Source of the DNA: Methylovulum miyakonense HT12
GTDB taxonomy: Bacteria > Pseudomonadota > Gammaproteobacteria > Methylococcales > Methylomonadaceae
Direction: 5' to 3'
Length of the DNA stretch: 64,000 bases
Assembly: GCF_000384075.1 (NCBI RefSeq)
Contig: NZ_KB913025.1
Span: forward strand, 374,238 to 438,237
Notes under the pieces: model-generated
Databases searched by the model: none
The model's input: only the letters and a program-made list of their open reading frames with translations
What the model was told of the DNA's origin: nothing
Position numbers and translations under genes: made by a program
Part shown: one piece after another, positions 54,803 to 63,964 of the stretch
Numbering within the stretch: position 1 is the stretch's first letter
Layout: each line of letters starts with the position of its first letter

Positions 54803-55555
54803 TTATTGTCCTGCCAATTTCTGATGCAACTGAGTGCCTTTAGGAATCAAGGCATAATCGCACAAAGCCAGAAACGGCGCGTCGGTCTTGCTATCGCCCG
54901 CACCGAAACTCAGCACTTCGCTATGATCCTGATGATATTTTGCCAGCAAATACGCCACGGCATTTTCTTTGGCGATGATTTTGGGCAATACGGCGAGATT
55001 GTTACCGTTGATGTGCCAGTACACGCCGCCATCTTGCACCGCCGGATGGGTTTTGACCATAGCCAATAATCCCGCCAACGCCGCTTCTGTGCCGCCCTGG
55101 TGTTTGATGTAGCCGTACCAGGTGATGCCAAGGTCTTGCGCCAGGCGGACGTTGTAGCGGCCATCTTGGGCGCAAAACGCTTCAATATCCGCCCATATCC
55201 GGTTGAAAGCAGGTTGATACAGCAGCAATGCTTGAGTCATTTTTTCCATCCAGACCGGATCAATCCCGCCGTGTTTGTCCAAAATCACGCCGCCATGGTT
55301 GATGATTTGCTCTTCCTGAAACGTCAAACCGATGACACGCCGATAAGCGTCCATATCCCGCGCGGTGACGGGGACGACGCGGAAGCCTTGGTTGAACCAA
55401 TCCCATAACCATTGTTGTTTGGCGGTGGCGTAGGAATTGGGCGTGCCGTCCGGCAAGCACGCCCGCACTTGCAAACGCGGGTCGCTGGCATCAGGGCATT
55501 TGCGCAGGGTTTGGAACAGGGTGTCGTCAAGGTCTAAAAAAATGTAGCGTTGCAT
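54803..55555 (-). CDS. HAD-superfamily phosphatase of the Ter module
   Basis: 250 residues with HAD motif I FLDLDDTLFQTLRK, motif II in VVPVTARDMDAYRR and motif IV SFGAGDSKTDAPFLALCDYALIPKG; the cap is C2-type. The start overlaps the 3' end of the PRTase gene by 29 bases, so the two are coupled. It probably dephosphorylates a sugar-phosphate intermediate in the Ter-linked pathway. Confidence 0.9.
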   Translation of the reverse strand: MQRYIFLDLDDTLFQTLRKCPDASDPRLQVRACLPDGTPNSYATAKQQWLWDWFNQGFRVVPVTARDMDAYRRVIGLTFQEEQIINHGGVILDKHGGIDPVWMEKMTQALLLYQPAFNRIWADIEAFCAQDGRYNVRLAQDLGITWYGYIKHQGGTEAALAGLLAMVKTHPAVQDGGVYWHINGNNLAVLPKIIAKENAVAYLLAKYHQDHSEVLSFGAGDSKTDAPFLALCDYALIPKGTQLHQKLAGQ

Positions 55556-56723
55556 CGTGAGTGGACGGGCCGGTAAGTTGGAAACGTGCGCTGATCGCCC
55601 GCCAAGCGTGTAGACGGCTTAGCAGCGCGTAGTTCAGCGGCGTTTCATGGCACAAAATGACTTGCCGATACGCGGACAAATCCAGGTTGTAGAGAAAGTT
55701 CGGGATATTATCGCCGTAATTGTCAGTGAATTGGCACACGGCGGCGATGGCATTGCCTTGATGGATGGGCGAGCGGGTGGTGCTTTGCACTTTGACTTTA
55801 TAACCCGCCAGTTCCAAATCCCGCCCTAGCATGATCGCGGGCGGGTTGCATTCGCCCGTGCCTAACACCAACACGGGGCGCGGGTCAGCGTCGCTAGCAC
55901 CTAACAGCGGCAACAGCCGTTCCAGCGTCCCCGCTTGCCAGTGCATCGGGGTGGACATACCCAATCGTCCTGGCCAAGCCAACAAAGGTTTTTTGCAAGC
56001 CCCATTGCCGGAAACGTTAATGGTGATGTCGTCCAGCGCGGCGTTGTGGCTATCGTCAAAGCTTAACTCACCTTCGCGGAAACACACCCATTCAACGGCT
56101 ACACCGGATTCGGTTTCTAAAAAACGGCGGTCAGCCGCATGGGCGAAGTTGACCAAACTGACGATAACCACTTTTTCCAACTGCGGATTGACGGCCTGAT
56201 AGGCCTTGATCAAACGCAAGAAGGTTTTGCCCGTGCTAATTTCGTCATCAACCAGCACTAAAGTCCGCGCGGTTTTGAAGGTATGGCGATGTGCCGCTTG
56301 CTCAGGATAATACAAAAAAAAGTCCGTGGCGTGGCTATGCGCCTCTTCAAACGCCAGATAGTCGTGGCCTTGCAGGACATAGCGCGTGGTTTGCATAAAC
56401 AGCGCATCTTGCACGCCTTCCTGATGGGCGGCGGCAAACACGCCATAACCCAAGCCCGTCGCCGTTTCCGCCATACCTATCCACAACGACGGGGCGGCAA
56501 TGGTTTGCTGTAACACCAGCCGTGCCAATGCCCGGTAAGACCACGCCATCATTTTAGGTGACACGGGATAATGCTTGCCCAGCACCTTGCTGACCAGCAA
56601 AAACTTGCGCTTGCTGCTGACGCGGGCGGCGAAGCCCAATAAACGGTGGAGAGGGATTTTGCCCGGAATTAGGTGGAGGTGGAGTGTGCCGGTAGCTAGG
56701 GGGATGGTGTGTTTTTGGGGCAT
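55527..56723 (-). CDS. Phosphoribosyltransferase with C-terminal TRSP-type domain (Ter module)
   Basis: About 398 residues from the ATG before PQKHTIPLATG; a start at 56777 is possible. The PRPP loop is RTLVLVDDEISTGKTFLRL. Upstream WIGMAETATGLGYGVF is a conserved Ter-PRTase motif. The C-terminal domain has PVLVLGTGECNPPAIMLGRDLELAG and VQSTTRSPIH. It overlaps the HAD gene downstream. Predicted to act with ATP-grasp, HAD, StiP and CitE-like enzymes. Confidence 0.88.
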   Translation of the reverse strand: MPQKHTIPLATGTLHLHLIPGKIPLHRLLGFAARVSSKRKFLLVSKVLGKHYPVSPKMMAWSYRALARLVLQQTIAAPSLWIGMAETATGLGYGVFAAAHQEGVQDALFMQTTRYVLQGHDYLAFEEAHSHATDFFLYYPEQAAHRHTFKTARTLVLVDDEISTGKTFLRLIKAYQAVNPQLEKVVIVSLVNFAHAADRRFLETESGVAVEWVCFREGELSFDDSHNAALDDITINVSGNGACKKPLLAWPGRLGMSTPMHWQAGTLERLLPLLGASDADPRPVLVLGTGECNPPAIMLGRDLELAGYKVKVQSTTRSPIHQGNAIAAVCQFTDNYGDNIPNFLYNLDLSAYRQVILCHETPLNYALLSRLHAWRAISARFQLTGPSTHDATLHFFRP

Positions 56724-56863
56724 GTTGGGTATGGCAAAAGGTGGGATGTTAAAAACGATTCGTGCAGATTTACCCAATACCAGAGTCCAAAAATATGTTT
56801 TTGGGCTCCAAAATCAGCTAATTTCCGAGCATGATTAAGGGCTTTTCTATACTGATGGACAAC

Positions 56864-57541
56864 TTAACTCCCCGCCAGACCACGCAACCGATCCAGCCAG
56901 TTTTTAAAATGTGGGCATTCCCGTTCCATTTTAGCCAGTGTGACTTGTTCGGCAATCAGCGGCGTGTGGCGTGTTTTTTTGTAAGCGGGTTTTAAGATAG
57001 TTTCCAAACGTTTTGAGGGCTTTGTGTCATAGCCATCGTTGATGTGTTCAGGCGATGGGAAGCCACTGCGTACTTTTTGTAAATTAGGGAGATATTTTTT
57101 CCAATCAGGTTCTGCACGGATTAAGGCTTCAACATCAGAAAAAAACAACCCTTCCAATTCATACGGTTGGATATGCGGAATGAAGCGTTCCGTTCGGCAG
57201 CCGACATGGCTGATTATCGCATCTGTCAACGCCGATTCCAGATTTTGTATCCGTTCATGTACATTGCTTGCGTTTTTCGACTCACAAAATTGCGGAAAAT
57301 CGCTAGCTAATCCGTACAAATCCAAAAATGTCGTCAACACCGCTTCGGGATATTGGCGCAAGGTATTTCTGGCATTAATTTTCAGCCGTTCGAAATTGAC
57401 TGCGCCGCCTTTAGCATCTTTTGACGTTTTTAATTGTTGTGGTTTCAGGTAAACCTGTAAATGATGAAGCGTCGGCGCGACGATTTTTTTAATAAATTGC
57501 TCTTCGCTTTCGCCTTCAGCAAAGACAATCACAGTCAGCAT
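56864..57541 (-). CDS. DUF4276 (TOPRIM-like) protein paired with an ATPase
   Basis: 225 residues. TOPRIM-like features: VFAEGESEEQFIKK at the N-terminus (Glu) and TTFLDLYGL (D-x-Y) near residue 90. PHIQPYELEGLFFSD follows, which is diagnostic for DUF4276. It starts 2 bp after the ATPase stop. Such ATPase-TOPRIM pairs resemble OLD/AbiL-type anti-phage modules. Confidence 0.87.
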   Translation of the reverse strand: MLTVIVFAEGESEEQFIKKIVAPTLHHLQVYLKPQQLKTSKDAKGGAVNFERLKINARNTLRQYPEAVLTTFLDLYGLASDFPQFCESKNASNVHERIQNLESALTDAIISHVGCRTERFIPHIQPYELEGLFFSDVEALIRAEPDWKKYLPNLQKVRSGFPSPEHINDGYDTKPSKRLETILKPAYKKTRHTPLIAEQVTLAKMERECPHFKNWLDRLRGLAGS

Positions 57542-57543
57542 GA

Positions 57544-58605
57544 TTAAGGCCGCCCGCCCAAGACATTACTTTTCCATAACTCGCCCATTGCATAGTCTTC
57601 CAACCAGCCGGACAGCTCTTCTGAGGTGAATCGTTTGAACACGGACGCGCCATCTTCTTGATCGACGACAATAATGTCTTCTGGTGACAAGTGATTGACC
57701 AATTCGACCGACTGCGTGGAGACAATCAATTGTTTGTCTTCGGCAACTTGTTTGAAAATGTCTGCTAAGACTGAGATTGCGTAAGGGTGTAAACCCAGTT
57801 CCGGCTCATCAATCAGAATCGTGACAGGCAATAATTCCAAGGGTTGCAGTAGCAAAGTCGCCAAACAGATGAAACGTAATGTGCCATCTGAAAGAACGTG
57901 GGCTTTAAATGGCGTGTCCGGTTGGCCTTTTTGCGTCCATTCCAATTCGATATATTCCGGCTCGCCTGGACGCTGGACAAAATTACCGAAAAACGGTGCG
58001 ACCAAGCGGATAGTGCTGACGATGCGTTGGTAATGGTCGTTATGGTCTTTGAACAGCATCCGCAAATAGGCGGCCAAATTGGCGGCATCGGGTTTTAACA
58101 GCAGGTTATCGTTAGTGGCGTGGCGTTGTTTGACTTTGGCTTTATCGCTGGTGTCGTGGAAGTGGTAGATACGCCAACTAGGAATATATCGACTATCAGA
58201 TGTTTGGAGAAGAGCCGCCTCATAGTCACCCGTCTTAACACGATATTCACTTTTAGAGCCAAAAACGCGACTTTCAAGATCAAAAATTAATTTGTTATCT
58301 TCAGATGGGACGAGTATGCACTCATAATAGCTAGCACTAATTAGCTTTGTAAATTCAAAGTATATTTTTAACTTGTCAGAAGTACCTCTGCCAAAATGTA
58401 ATATTGCATCAGAGCCACCTTGTAGCGACACATACATTTGCAGATTTTGTTCCGCCATTTCAGCGAGTAACCTGAATACACTAATAAAATTACTTTTACC
58501 GGCGCCGTTCGCTCCTATCAGAACATTCAAGTTTTTCAATGGAAATTTCAACAATTCTCGTATTGACTTATAACCACTGACCGATATGTATTTAACTTTG
58601 GACAT
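57544..58605 (-). CDS. AAA_21/OLD-type ATPase
   Basis: 353 residues: Walker A LIGANGAGKSNFISVF near residue 35, signature region HVLSDGTLRFICLATLLLQ, Walker B TILIDEPELGLHPYA and the switch STQSVELVNHL. The N-terminal third is AT-rich. It lies 31 bp after the ATP-grasp gene and 2 bp before the DUF4276 gene. It probably powers or senses for a nuclease partner in defence. Confidence 0.9.
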   Translation of the reverse strand: MSKVKYISVSGYKSIRELLKFPLKNLNVLIGANGAGKSNFISVFRLLAEMAEQNLQMYVSLQGGSDAILHFGRGTSDKLKIYFEFTKLISASYYECILVPSEDNKLIFDLESRVFGSKSEYRVKTGDYEAALLQTSDSRYIPSWRIYHFHDTSDKAKVKQRHATNDNLLLKPDAANLAAYLRMLFKDHNDHYQRIVSTIRLVAPFFGNFVQRPGEPEYIELEWTQKGQPDTPFKAHVLSDGTLRFICLATLLLQPLELLPVTILIDEPELGLHPYAISVLADIFKQVAEDKQLIVSTQSVELVNHLSPEDIIVVDQEDGASVFKRFTSEELSGWLEDYAMGELWKSNVLGGRP

Positions 58606-58636
58606 TACAGTTTACTACTGATTATATTTGATAAAT

Positions 58637-59659
58637 TCAATCCACATCCTGCAAAACCACAGGCAAATTAACTTCCGTAACCCGCAAGCCATAATCAATG
58701 CTAGGCACAACCACCTTCCCTCCCTTGATCGCCTGTAAAGCCATTTTAGCCAAATTCACGCCAGCCAGACACGCCATGCCAAAACCGCCCGACGGGCGCG
58801 GGTTGATTTCCAGCAACCTTGGCCCGTGCTTGCCTTCCTTAAATTGGATGTTGAACAAGCCGTTCAGGCGGTAATGTCCGGTCAGGCGCTCGACCATGCC
58901 TTGGATGTCAGCGTTATTGTCGATTGCTTGGCCGTGGCCTTTTAGCAGGGATTTTTTGCGTTGCACGGCGCATAGCAGTTCGCCCTGCCGTCCGGCGCAA
59001 TCGACACTCCATTCATGCCCGCCCAAGTGCTCCATCACCAACATCGTTTCAAAATGACGGGTGTTGAACATGCCCAAACGCAATTCGGATAGCGGGATTT
59101 GGTATTCCACACCTTTGGCTAAATGGGTGATGCTGTCGCGCTGGGTGTCAAGGATGCGGAAACCCAGGCCAAACACGGACACTGAAGGTTTGACGCACAA
59201 ACTGTCATGGCGTGTGGATAATTCCATGACGGCACGGTCAAAGGCGTCCAGATTATCAACGGCAATAAAGTCCATCGTCCGGGCGATTTCGGGATTTAGC
59301 GCGGCGTAAAATTCGGCTTTATTATCGAGCAGAGCCAGTGTTTCGTGGTCGGCGACCGACAGGACTTGTGTGCCGATGGCGTTGAATTGGCCATGGTGCA
59401 AACTGATCAGCGCGGCCTCTTTGCCCGGCCAAAACAAACCGATCCGGTGGCTTTGGCAAAAGTCCAAGCACCAAGCCAGATAATCTTGCCCCGTTAATGA
59501 GCTAGGCTCCAGGTAATTTTCGTCTGCCGCCAAAAAAGCGGAGGCGGTGGGGTGGGTATGGGTGCAGATAATGGTGACTTCACCTGGCCGTCCGGCCAGG
59601 TGAAGGTTATTAAAGACTGCGCTGATGGTGGAAAAAGTTTTATTGAACCAAATGCGCAT
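58637..59659 (-). CDS. ATP-grasp ligase of the Ter module
   Basis: 340 residues. ATP-grasp features: DSLCVKPSVSVFGLGFRIL (nucleotide lysine), VMEHLGGHEWSVDCAG, and the metal-binding GPRLLEINPRPSGGFGM. The N-terminal part (TFSTISAVFNNLHLAG) is typical of Ter-linked ATP-grasp proteins. It begins 6 bp after the last terD gene, which ties the biosynthetic module to the TerD genes. Confidence 0.92.
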   Translation of the reverse strand: MRIWFNKTFSTISAVFNNLHLAGRPGEVTIICTHTHPTASAFLAADENYLEPSSLTGQDYLAWCLDFCQSHRIGLFWPGKEAALISLHHGQFNAIGTQVLSVADHETLALLDNKAEFYAALNPEIARTMDFIAVDNLDAFDRAVMELSTRHDSLCVKPSVSVFGLGFRILDTQRDSITHLAKGVEYQIPLSELRLGMFNTRHFETMLVMEHLGGHEWSVDCAGRQGELLCAVQRKKSLLKGHGQAIDNNADIQGMVERLTGHYRLNGLFNIQFKEGKHGPRLLEINPRPSGGFGMACLAGVNLAKMALQAIKGGKVVVPSIDYGLRVTEVNLPVVLQDVD

Positions 59660-59665
59660 TAGTTT

Positions 59666-60277
59666 TTAAAGATGGGGGATGATTTGTGGCAGCAAGTTTT
59701 CAATGGTGCGGCCAGTGCCGTTTTCGCCGATGGCGTGCATTTTCCACTCGCCGTTGTGGCGGTAGACTTTAGCCATGATTTGTGCGGTGTGCGGGCCTTG
59801 TGAGCTGAGCGTGTAACGGGCGATCTCAGCTTTGCTGCTGCTGTCCACCATGCGGCAGTAAGCATTTTCGACGGAATCAAAGGTTTGCCCAGTGAAGGAA
59901 TTGACGGTGAACACCAGGGATTTGACGTTGGCAGGGACTTTGTCGAGGTCGACGATAATCTGCTCGTCATCGCCGTCACCTGCGCCTGTGCGGTTGTCCC
60001 CCGTGTGGGTGATGCTGCCGTCTTTGCTTTTCAGATGTCCGAAATAAACGACATCTACGGATTTGTTGTTGTCATCGAACAGCACGCAAGACGCGTCCAA
60101 GTCGATGGAGTCGCCAACACTACTACCGCCGCCACCGAACAGCCCGCCCAGCATACCGCCTTTTTTCTCGCTTTTTTTCGCATCCCAGCCCAAGCCCATA
60201 ATGACTTTGCTTAAGCTGCCGCCGGATTCTTTGGCCAACGATATTTTTTGGCCTTTTTGTAAATTGATAGCCATCAT
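59666..60277 (-). CDS. TerD-domain protein (third copy, with Gly/Ser insert)
   Basis: 203 residues. The TerD domain shows VIMGLGWDAKKSEKKGG, DLDASCVLFD and the calcium-binding [19 protein letters not shown]. It differs from the other two by an insert GGLFGGGGSSVGDS near residue 45. Its 3' end is 6 bp before the ATP-grasp gene. Confidence 0.93.
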   Translation of the reverse strand: MMAINLQKGQKISLAKESGGSLSKVIMGLGWDAKKSEKKGGMLGGLFGGGGSSVGDSIDLDASCVLFDDNNKSVDVVYFGHLKSKDGSITHTGDNRTGAGDGDDEQIIVDLDKVPANVKSLVFTVNSFTGQTFDSVENAYCRMVDSSSKAEIARYTLSSQGPHTAQIMAKVYRHNGEWKMHAIGENGTGRTIENLLPQIIPHL

Positions 60278-60283
60278 AGTTCC

Positions 60284-60859
60284 TTAAACATTAACGCCAA
60301 ACGAGGCCGCCAATGGCCCTAAGCCACCCGCGAAACCTTGGCCTACGGCCTTGAACTTCCATTCCGCACCGATACGGTAAATCTCGCCGAAGATCATCGC
60401 GGTCTCGACCGAAGCGTCCTCGCTTAAATCGTAGCGGGCGATTTCCTGGCCGCCGTCTTCGTTGACGATACGGATATACGCATGGCTGACTTGGCCAAAA
60501 TTTTGTTTTCTTGTTTCGGCATCGTAAATGGTCACGGTGAAAACAACTTTATCCAGATCCGCCGGAATTTTGCCTAATTCAACCTTAACGACTTCATCGT
60601 CACCTTCGCCTACTCCGGTGGTGTTGTCGCCCATGTGTTGGACGGCACCGTCTGCGACGACTTTATTGTTAAAAAAGCAAAAATCGCTGTCGGAGCGGAC
60701 TTTACCGTCCATTTTCACCAAAAATGCGCTGGCGTCCAAGTCAAATGCCGCACCGTCAGTCGCGCGGGCATCCCAACCCAAGCCGACGATGATTTTGTTC
60801 AAGCCAGGGGCTTCTTTGCTTAAGTTGACGTTGCCGCCTTTAGTCAGTGATATTGCCAT
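60284..60859 (-). CDS. terD: TerD-domain protein (second copy)
   Basis: 191 residues with [26 protein letters not shown] and [19 protein letters not shown], as in calcium-binding TerD. It is nearly full-length similar to the first copy, ending [13 protein letters not shown]. It lies 6 bp before the third copy. Confidence 0.95.
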   Translation of the reverse strand: MAISLTKGGNVNLSKEAPGLNKIIVGLGWDARATDGAAFDLDASAFLVKMDGKVRSDSDFCFFNNKVVADGAVQHMGDNTTGVGEGDDEVVKVELGKIPADLDKVVFTVTIYDAETRKQNFGQVSHAYIRIVNEDGGQEIARYDLSEDASVETAMIFGEIYRIGAEWKFKAVGQGFAGGLGPLAASFGVNV

Positions 60860-60928
60860 GTTATTGTCTCCTCGGTTTTTTGGTTGTTGTAAAAATAACT
60901 GCCGTTAATATTAACGGTGTTCAGGATA

Positions 60929-61504
60929 TTAAACGTTGATACCGTATTGGCGTGCTAGGGCGGCTAACCCGCCCGCATAGCCCTGGCCCACCGCCTTAAA
61001 CTTCCATTCGCCATTATGCCGGTATATTTCACCGAAAATCATCGCCGTTTCGATGGAGGCATCTTCACTTAAATCAAAGCGGGTAACTTCAACGCCAGTA
61101 TCTTTATTGACAATACGGACGAACGCATGGGTCACCTGCCCAAAATTTTGTTTGCGTTGCTCCGCTTCATGAATGGTAACGGTAAAAACCACGCGCTGGA
61201 TGTCAACAGGCACTTTATCCAGCAAAACAACAATCGATTCATCATCGCCATCACCAGCACCGGTACGGTTATCACCGGTATGTTCAACGGAGCCACAGGC
61301 CGATTTGGTTTGGTTATAGAAGATAAAATCACTATCTGAACGGACTTTGCCATCCGCCTTAACCATAAAAGCACTCGCATCAAGATCGAAATCGGCGCCA
61401 TCTGTCGGCCTGGCATCCCAGCCCAAACCCACAATCACGTTTTTTAGGCTAGGATCAGTCTTGGACAAACTGATATTGCCACCTTTCCTTAAAGAAATGC
61501 TCAT
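60929..61504 (-). CDS. terD: TerD-domain protein (first copy)
   Basis: 191 residues from the ATG before [14 protein letters not shown]; the open frame extends upstream to 61627, but that part has no TerD similarity. Motifs [24 protein letters not shown] and [19 protein letters not shown] bind calcium in the family. It is the first gene of the leftward Ter locus. Confidence 0.95.
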   Translation of the reverse strand: MSISLRKGGNISLSKTDPSLKNVIVGLGWDARPTDGADFDLDASAFMVKADGKVRSDSDFIFYNQTKSACGSVEHTGDNRTGAGDGDDESIVVLLDKVPVDIQRVVFTVTIHEAEQRKQNFGQVTHAFVRIVNKDTGVEVTRFDLSEDASIETAMIFGEIYRHNGEWKFKAVGQGYAGGLAALARQYGINV

Positions 61505-61992
61505 AAAACCAATCCCCGTTCCTGATGTATGCAATGAAATTATTAATAATGAAAATAAGGGCTTAATCACTAAAAGCAAGGCACCCCATAAATTGGCCAT
61601 CGAAGGAAACGCCTGCAACCAAGCCATAACTGCTTGGTTCTTATCATAACCCTTAATAAGCTGTTTTCATAGACGAGTGTCCGTGCAGCTCCAACTGCTT
61701 TTGTTAGATATTTTTTAAATTAATTCCGGCCATATTGGCCGCCGCCGTCACCATTAAAATTATTTCTTTTTTATTTTCAATTTGTTGAATGATGCAAGCA
61801 CATGACATTTCCAGGCCTAAGTTAATTATCGTGTAATTTTTCATTTATAGCTTTGACACAGCACAGTTATCATGATAAAAATTACCCCGTTGTTTAAGAG
61901 TATTTTCGACAACCGACTCATATATTCTGAGTTGCTCCCTTGAGGAAAGGGAAATAACAAAAATATTAATAACTATAGAAGAGGATTTTAAA
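61505..61992. promoter_or_regulatory. Divergent control region between the Ter locus and a small membrane protein gene
   Basis: 488 bp without a supported gene. It should hold the Ter promoter leftward and the promoter of the 61993 gene rightward. The rightward gene has a GAGGA ribosome site. No clear operator was recognised. Confidence 0.4.
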
Positions 61993-62202
61993 ATGGCTGA
62001 AGTACAAGAAGACAATTCATTGTGGTTCATTGTTGGCGGATGTATCGCTGCTATCGTTCTGTTGGTTGTATTACTGAAAAAAGACGAAACTAAACATTTG
62101 CAAAGCGGTGCTGTTGCGGCCCTTCAAACTGAAACTTTTTCTAAAATAGAAAAAAGACACACTAGCAACAACTCAACTGCTGCACAAATAGCAGGTAAAT
62201 AA
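61993..62202 (+). CDS. Small single-pass membrane protein
   Basis: 69 residues: a short acidic N-terminus (MAEVQEDNS), one transmembrane helix (LWFIVGGCIAAIVLLVVLL), then a basic and Ser/Thr-rich tail. It has GAGGA before the ATG and a strong terminator just after the stop, so it is a self-contained transcription unit. Function unknown. Confidence 0.72.
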   Translation: MAEVQEDNSLWFIVGGCIAAIVLLVVLLKKDETKHLQSGAVAALQTETFSKIEKRHTSNNSTAAQIAGK

Positions 62203-62206
62203 GACC

Positions 62207-62250
62207 AAACCCCCTCCGTATGATCATCTCATCGGAGGGGGTTTGTTTTT
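62207..62250 (+). terminator. Strong rho-independent terminator
   Basis: Arms AAACCCCCTCCG (62207-62218) and CGGAGGGGGTTT (62233-62244) pair perfectly, followed by GTTTTTT. It ends the small membrane protein gene. Confidence 0.92.
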
Positions 62251-62316
62251 TCGGGATACGATATTTCCCCAGTATTCGGCCCATACTACCCCGCATCAAA
62301 ACAAAAAATTTCAAGC

Positions 62317-62670
62317 TTATCGCGCCGATAGCGCATTAGTTTCAAAATTGACCCCTTCCCAACCATATTTCATAAAATTCCTGATATTTTGGTGGCCCGT
62401 GCCTTCAGGGTCATTTAGCACATCCACCCGATAATAATCCCCAAATAAATTTAACGTGGCCCGCTCATCAAGCTGATGAATAAGCGCGAACGCAAAAATT
62501 TTACAGGAACCTTCATTCGTCCCTGCCGGGTTTACTAACCTATCTTCACCTAAGCCATTGCTGAAGGTTGTTGGCTGATAATGGTAATGTCCGGCGATAA
62601 CCGCAATAGTGTCAGCAAAACTGACTGGAATATTTTGGGATAATTTTTCAAGGAATAAAGTTAAGGGCAT
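62317..62670 (-). CDS. HopJ type III effector family protein
   Basis: 117 residues of the HopJ family (PF08888): VSFADTIAVIAGHYHYQPTTFSNGLGED, GTNEGSCKIFAFA and LFGDYYRVDVLNDPEGTGHQNIRNF. Despite its name the family is widespread in non-pathogens and has no known secretion role there. It lies just after the isochorismatase-like gene on the same strand. Confidence 0.9.
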   Translation of the reverse strand: MPLTLFLEKLSQNIPVSFADTIAVIAGHYHYQPTTFSNGLGEDRLVNPAGTNEGSCKIFAFALIHQLDERATLNLFGDYYRVDVLNDPEGTGHQNIRNFMKYGWEGVNFETNALSAR

Positions 62671-62687
62671 AATTCAATATTAAGAGA

Positions 62688-63245
62688 TTAACGGAGCAAT
62701 CGGGAAAGGGCCTTAAATTCAAGATGGGCGGCATCACGCAACCACTCAAACAGCACTGACTCATAATTGGTGACGATCACACCTTGTTGGGACAAACGTT
62801 TAAGTGCGTAAAGCTTATGGTTCGGATTGCGTGAACACACCGCATCCTCAACAACTTGCACCTGATAGCCAACAGACAACAGTTCCAGTGCCGTTTGCAG
62901 AACACAGATATGCGCCTCCACACCTACCAGGACAATCTGTTTACGGCCCGATGCTTGCAATGCTTCAGAAAACCCGCGGGCTGCGCAGCAAGAAAAGGCC
63001 GTTTTATCAAAAATTGGCGTAAATTCCGGCAGCTTTGCCAAGATCACCCGTTCGGTACGCCCTAATCCCTGTGGAAATTGCTCAGTGACCAAAACCGGAA
63101 TTGCCAGACGCTGCGCAGCTTCCAGCAATACCACTGCACGGGTGCACATGGATGTGGCTTCCGCCATCACAGCAGTCAATTTAGTTTGCACATCGACGAT
63201 AACCAACACGCTGTCCGCCGCCGACAACAACACGGGGTTGCCCAT
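62688..63245 (-). CDS. Isochorismatase-family hydrolase
   Basis: 185 residues. The catalytic triad is suggested by Asp in VLVIVDVQTKL, Lys in RVILAKLPEF and Cys in VGVEAHICVLQTALEL. It is a nicotinamidase/YcaC-like cysteine hydrolase; the substrate cannot be told. It starts one base after the smpB stop, so is co-transcribed with it. Confidence 0.92.
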   Translation of the reverse strand: MGNPVLLSAADSVLVIVDVQTKLTAVMAEATSMCTRAVVLLEAAQRLAIPVLVTEQFPQGLGRTERVILAKLPEFTPIFDKTAFSCCAARGFSEALQASGRKQIVLVGVEAHICVLQTALELLSVGYQVQVVEDAVCSRNPNHKLYALKRLSQQGVIVTNYESVLFEWLRDAAHLEFKALSRLLR

Positions 63246-63246
63246 A

Positions 63247-63732
63247 TTAACCTTTTTTCATAATCCGCGCCTTTTCGCGCTGCCAATCGCGGTCTTTCGA
63301 AGCCGCGCGTTTATCATGCAACTGCTTGCCTTTAGCCAAACCGATTTCTAGTTTGGCCCGCCCATTTTTCCAGTACATGGATAGCGGGATCAATGTGTAG
63401 CCCTTACGTTCCACAGCACCGATCAACTTGTTCAGTTCATGCCGGTTCAACAACAATTTTTTTTGGCGCACGGCTTCGGGGTTGATATGCGTGGAAGCGG
63501 ATAACAAAGCCGAAATATGCGCACCTGACAGCCAAGCTTCACCACGTTTTATCGCCACATAGCTTTCCTTCAATTGCACTTTCCCTGCCCTAAGGCTTTT
63601 CACTTCCCATCCTTGCAAGACCAACCCCGCCTCAAACCGCTCTTCAATGAAATATTCATGGGTAGCTTGACGGTTAACGGCAATCGTCGAATTTTGTTGG
63701 GATTTAGCTTTTTTAGAATTTTTGTCAGCCAT
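63247..63732 (-). CDS. smpB: SsrA-binding protein SmpB
   Basis: 161 residues. SmpB OB fold: [35 protein letters not shown] and [18 protein letters not shown]; basic C-terminal tail [16 protein letters not shown]...[16 protein letters not shown]. It delivers tmRNA to stalled ribosomes. The tmRNA gene itself is not seen in this window. Confidence 0.97.
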   Translation of the reverse strand: MADKNSKKAKSQQNSTIAVNRQATHEYFIEERFEAGLVLQGWEVKSLRAGKVQLKESYVAIKRGEAWLSGAHISALLSASTHINPEAVRQKKLLLNRHELNKLIGAVERKGYTLIPLSMYWKNGRAKLEIGLAKGKQLHDKRAASKDRDWQREKARIMKKG

Positions 63733-63828
63733 AGGGAGGGGACTACGTTATCGGGAAAGGTAATAACAAAACCACTGCGAATTTAAAACTGACGCAATGG
63801 CATAATTTTGTTATTTTACGCGATAATA

Positions 63829-63908
63829 TTAATTGTTTCATAAGTGCTTGCAGCAAAAATTGTTTTTTTCACTAAAACGGCTTGGGCAAGCACTCATGAA
63901 ACAATTAA
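63829..63908. repeat. Long inverted repeat upstream of the last gene
   Basis: 22-base arms TTAATTGTTTCATAAGTGCTTG (63829-63850; one mismatch) and the matching CAAGCACTCATGAAACAATTAA (63887-63908) with a 36-nt loop. It lies between divergent smpB and the gene at 63965. It may be a small repeat element or a regulatory hairpin. Confidence 0.65.
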
Positions 63909-63964
63909 TAACCTAATTAATAATTCGATAATAATAATTAAAGTGTGTTTTTGAGGCCACCTAT

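Noticed and set aside
61505..61627. N-terminal extension of the first TerD protein with a hydrophobic segment
   Set aside because: TerD proteins start at MSI-like sequences; the extension has no family support and the internal ATG gives the same length as the second copy.
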